A DNA stretch of 7,506 bases. Origin: an uncultured Erysipelotrichaceae bacterium (GTDB lineage: Bacteria; Bacillota_I; Bacilli_A; RF39; UBA660). The position numbers were made by a program, and so were the translations under genes. Positions 5,882 through 7,506 of this stretch are shown in pieces. The notes below the pieces were generated by a model. It saw only the letters and a list, made by a program, of their open reading frames with translations, had not been told where the DNA came from and searched no databases. Positions within the stretch are counted from its first letter, which is position 1. Every line of letters starts with the position of its first letter. The stretch is from NCBI GenBank assembly GCA_902795675.1, contig CADBLZ010000098.1, positions 1 through 7,506 on the forward strand. Direction: 5' to 3'.

Positions 5882-5892
5882 TCGTTAATCTT
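5861..5892 (-). terminator. Intrinsic terminator of trmB, enclosing its stop codon
   Basis: Minus-strand stem AAGATTAAC (5892-5884) pairs perfectly with GTTAATCTT (5879-5871) around the tetraloop GATT. A U-rich run TTTTATTTTT follows (5870-5861). The TAA stop (5887-5885) lies in the left arm. Confidence 0.87.
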
Positions 5893-6532
5893 CGTACACA
5901 GCATCTACGTAATAGATTGGTTTATTACCTTCCTTTTGATAGTTAGCTTCAAAATCAGTAAGAATATTACTATTTGGAATAGGTTCTTCTTCATGATGTA
6001 AGTCTAAACTAACTCTTTTGAAAGAATACCAATATTGACTTAATGATTCTAAACTATAAGCGAATAAACCTTTATTATCAGTCTTCATAATAATATGCTT
6101 ATTCTTCTTAAAAATACGATCATAAGTCTTTAGATAATTAACATGTGTAAATCTTTTTGATTCATCTATTTTCTTTGGCCATGGTTCTGAGAACGTTAAG
6201 TAAATAGTATCTACTTCTTTACCAAATACTAAGTATAAATCATTAGCATTCATGCAAATCATTTTTAGATTAGGTAGGTTTTGACCAACTAATCTACCAG
6301 CTGCATAAGCAGTTTGTGATTCATTTAATTCAATACCAATAAAATTAATTTTAGGATAAGCCTTAGCCATTCCAATAATAAAATTACCTCTACCCATACC
6401 TAATTCAATATGAATTGGATTGTTATTATTAAAGAACTTATTCCACTTTCCTTTATATTGAGTAGGATTCTTAACTATATAATTAGATACATTAAGAATA
6501 TTACTAGCATTCATTTCTTTATTATATTCCAT
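5885..6532 (-). CDS. trmB: tRNA (guanine-N7-)-methyltransferase, divergent (215 aa)
   Basis: SAM-dependent enzyme that makes 7-methylguanosine in the variable loop of tRNA (usually G46). Family landmarks are in order: SAM-binding ELGMGRGNF (43-51), IELN (67-70), NANDLY (95-100), YLTFSEPWPKK (111-121), MKTDNKGLFAYS (149-160) and the C-terminal TDFEANYQKEGNKPIYY (192-208). Length is normal. Start ATG 6532 follows AGAGG (6546-6542) by 9 nt; the in-frame TTG at 6550 lies upstream of that SD. Two departures from the usual pattern are visible. The conserved Asp of SDPWPK is Glu (E116), and the basic RHxKRR stretch after it reads IDESKR. It is probably still TrmB, but activity or tRNA contact may differ. 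The gene is monocistronic by its signals: its own extended -10, and a terminator overlapping its stop. Confidence 0.9.
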   Translation of the reverse strand: MEYNKEMNASNILNVSNYIVKNPTQYKGKWNKFFNNNNPIHIELGMGRGNFIIGMAKAYPKINFIGIELNESQTAYAAGRLVGQNLPNLKMICMNANDLYLVFGKEVDTIYLTFSEPWPKKIDESKRFTHVNYLKTYDRIFKKNKHIIMKTDNKGLFAYSLESLSQYWYSFKRVSLDLHHEEEPIPNSNILTDFEANYQKEGNKPIYYVDAVYED

Positions 6533-6554
6533 AATATTTCGCCTCTTCAAAAGT

Positions 6555-6582
6555 ATTATACCAAATAAAAAATATATTTGAA
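6555..6582 (-). promoter_or_regulatory. trmB promoter
   Basis: Minus strand: TGGTATAAT (6563-6555), a perfect extended -10, with TTCAAA (6582-6577, 4 of 6) as -35 at 16-nt spacing. Predicted leader is about 16 nt. Its -35 overlaps that of the divergent plus-strand gene. Confidence 0.68.
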
Positions 6583-6606
6583 TTAAAATATATAAAATAA
6601 TATAAT
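6578..6606 (+). promoter_or_regulatory. Promoter of the plus-strand membrane-anchored protein gene
   Basis: TTGAAT (6578-6583, 4 of 6), an exact 17-nt spacer, then perfect TATAAT (6601-6606). Predicted start near 6613, leader about 15 nt. The SD AGAGGAG at 6616-6622 is 5 nt from ATG. A weak AT-only inverted repeat (6596-6601 with 6605-6610) covers the -10. Confidence 0.65.
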
Positions 6607-6627
6607 TATTATAGAAGAGGAGCTCAT

Positions 6628-7083
6628 ATGAAAAAGAAAAAGAATAATCAAAAAAGAAATAGAATTATTATTTCCATTATAGTTCTAGTTCTATCATTTG
6701 CTGTATATTTTGCATACGATAATAACAAATCTGTTACATTAACAATTTTATCTGATGAATGGTCTGGTTATGTTGCTGTTGCAGATCCATTTGGTAATGA
6801 AGAAGGAACAACAAGTCAAGATATCCCAAACACAGTAACAGTTAAAGTTAAAAAAGGTCAAACTTTTAAACCAACATCTAAATTCGAAGATGTTGAATTC
6901 AAAGTTAAAAAGATTTCTTCTAATAAAGTAATTATTGAAGCAAATCAACCTCTAAGTAATGTTACTGAAGATGGTATTTCATTAATTGAAACACAAACAG
7001 AATTTACTATTACTAAAGGCGAAGATTTAAAACTTGCTACTCCATCAATGGATGCTGGATGTACTTATGTAATATCATATTAA
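6628..7083 (+). CDS. Small membrane-anchored extracytoplasmic protein of unknown function (151 aa)
   Basis: Not recognised. It starts at ATG 6628 behind a strong SD. The N-terminus is very basic (MKKKKNNQKRNR) followed by one hydrophobic helix at about 13-29, with no lipobox Cys and no clear signal-peptidase site. It is therefore probably an uncleaved anchor with the remaining 120 residues outside. The exposed part has alternating beta-strand patterns (SVTLTIL, TVTVKVKKGQTF, FKVKKI, KVIIEANQPL, EFTITKG), suggesting a small beta-sandwich. A single Cys (C145) lies near the C-terminus in a DAGCTYVISY ending. It is the only plus-strand gene, monocistronic, with its own promoter and terminator, divergent from trmB and convergent with the nrdD-like gene. 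Function is open. Confidence 0.82.
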   Translation: MKKKKNNQKRNRIIISIIVLVLSFAVYFAYDNNKSVTLTILSDEWSGYVAVADPFGNEEGTTSQDIPNTVTVKVKKGQTFKPTSKFEDVEFKVKKISSNKVIIEANQPLSNVTEDGISLIETQTEFTITKGEDLKLATPSMDAGCTYVISY

Positions 7084-7107
7084 GAAGATTTTAAATCTTC
7101 TTTTTTT
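7082..7107 (+). terminator. Intrinsic terminator of the plus-strand gene
   Basis: AAGAAGAT (7082-7089) pairs with ATCTTCTT (7095-7102) around TTTAA, followed by T residues to 7107. The last two bases of the stop TAA form the first stem bases. It stands back to back with the minus-strand terminator at 7115-7140. Confidence 0.85.
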
Positions 7108-7114
7108 ACGCAAT

Positions 7115-7140
7115 AAAAAAGAGAGTTATAAACTCTCTTT
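7115..7140 (-). terminator. Intrinsic terminator of the nrdD-like gene
   Basis: Minus-strand stem AAAGAGAGTT (7140-7131) pairs perfectly with AACTCTCTTT (7127-7118) around a 3-nt loop. T residues run to 7115. It closes the convergent gene end from the other side. Confidence 0.87.
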
Positions 7141-7145
7141 ATTTA

Positions 7146-7506
7146 TTATGCTTGACCTTCAAGATATTTTTTTATATTTGAAACATTAGCAATGCTATCT
7201 ACTTTCTTACCATTAACATCAACTAATGTTGGAGCTGTTTTAACACCATATTTAGTACTTAATTCAGCTTTTTCTTCTGCGTCAATATATTCATATTTAA
7301 CACCAGCTTGGTCTAACATTTTTTTAGCAGTTTTGCAGTTAGGGCAAGTCTTAGTTCCGAATAGGTAAACACCTTTCTTTAAAGTATTAGCTTTTCTAAC
7401 CTTTTTTTCTGGTTCTTCTTCTACTTTAGTACAATCTTCATGAGTTAATTTAGAATGTTTAATATCATATTCTTTTCTCATCTTATATTCTTGTACTTTA
7501 CCATCA
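7146..7506 (-). CDS. nrdD: Anaerobic ribonucleoside-triphosphate reductase C-terminus fused to a glutaredoxin-like domain (partial)
   Basis: The frame is open to the right edge, so 119 C-terminal residues are visible. The first, DGKVQEYKMRKEYD, match the tail of class III ribonucleotide reductase NrdD, where a W-N-x-G-K-x-x-E-[FY]-K-x-R stretch follows the glycyl-radical loop (off the window). A charged linker (about 22-44, EEEPEKKVRK) leads to a glutaredoxin/NrdH-like domain: GVYLFGTKTCPNC (active Cys 54 and 57), KYEYIDAEE, the cis-Pro motif TAPTLV (P92) and a C-terminal helix (SNIKKYLEGQA). NrdD makes dNTPs without oxygen, and a fused CxxC domain would supply electrons. An ATG at 7481 could start a free-standing thioredoxin-like protein, but it has no SD and the NrdD-like residues lie upstream of it. 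Tandem stops TAA-TAA end the gene. The redox domain is sure; the NrdD part is inferred from a short stretch. Confidence 0.72.
   Translation of the reverse strand, partial: DGKVQEYKMRKEYDIKHSKLTHEDCTKVEEEPEKKVRKANTLKKGVYLFGTKTCPNCKTAKKMLDQAGVKYEYIDAEEKAELSTKYGVKTAPTLVDVNGKKVDSIANVSNIKKYLEGQA

Noticed and set aside
6748..6948. 66-codon minus-strand open frame
   Set aside because: It lies entirely inside the plus-strand gene on the opposite strand, has no SD, and its Phe/Asn/Cys-rich translation looks like an antisense shadow.
7146..7481. Free-standing 111-aa thioredoxin-like gene starting at ATG 7481
   Set aside because: No SD is present before 7481, the frame stays open to the window edge, and the upstream residues resemble the NrdD tail. 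It cannot be fully excluded from this window.
1..7506. CRISPR arrays, insertion sequences, tRNA or rRNA genes, phage or defence genes
   Set aside because: No regularly spaced repeats, transposase motifs, terminal inverted repeats or tRNA-like cloverleaf were seen on either strand. The region reads as ordinary chromosomal sequence.

Overview
The window comes from an AT-rich, low-GC Gram-positive-type bacterium. Strong Shine-Dalgarno (SD) sequences sit 4-9 nt before starts, intrinsic terminators are U-rich, and promoters are extended -10 (TGnTATAAT) type. The rightmost gene looks like the 3' end of an oxygen-sensitive class III ribonucleotide reductase, which points to an anaerobe. An uncultured gut member of the Bacilli or a relative is plausible, but the sequence alone does not fix the taxon. 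Trp is TGG at the GGDEF active-site motifs, and all nine visible stop codons are TAA or TAG. Packing is dense: no gap between genes exceeds about 100 nt.

Layout, right to left, because all genes but one are on the minus strand. 7506-7146 is the C-terminus of a protein read as anaerobic ribonucleotide reductase NrdD fused to a glutaredoxin-like CPNC domain. 6628-7083 is the only plus-strand gene, a small single-pass membrane-anchored protein of unknown function that shares a divergent promoter region with trmB. 6532-5885 is trmB, a divergent tRNA (guanine-N7)-methyltransferase. 5830-5030 is a tail-anchored acidic protein of unknown function. 4984-4208 is an inositol-monophosphatase-family phosphatase. 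4162-3032 is a compact M3-like zinc metallopeptidase. 2985-1903 and 1894-812 are two tandem, equally long six-helix membrane diguanylate cyclases. 770-339 is a small helical protein of unknown function. 281-1 is the start of a TPR-like protein that runs off the left edge.

The two cyclases form a tight translationally coupled pair. No terminator separates the metallopeptidase, the cyclases and the 143-aa gene, so readthrough could place all four in one c-di-GMP-linked transcript, although internal promoters are also visible. Neither cyclase has a canonical inhibitory RxxD site, and both keep the same short motif in a non-helical segment of the membrane module, which is a possible ligand-binding signature. 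No phosphodiesterase or c-di-GMP effector is visible here.

The most consistent non-coding signal is the punctuation. Several genes end with the stop codon inside the terminator hairpin, and within a few bases of the U-tract comes TGTTATAAT, followed almost at once by the SD. The predicted mRNA leaders are therefore only about 12-30 nt long.
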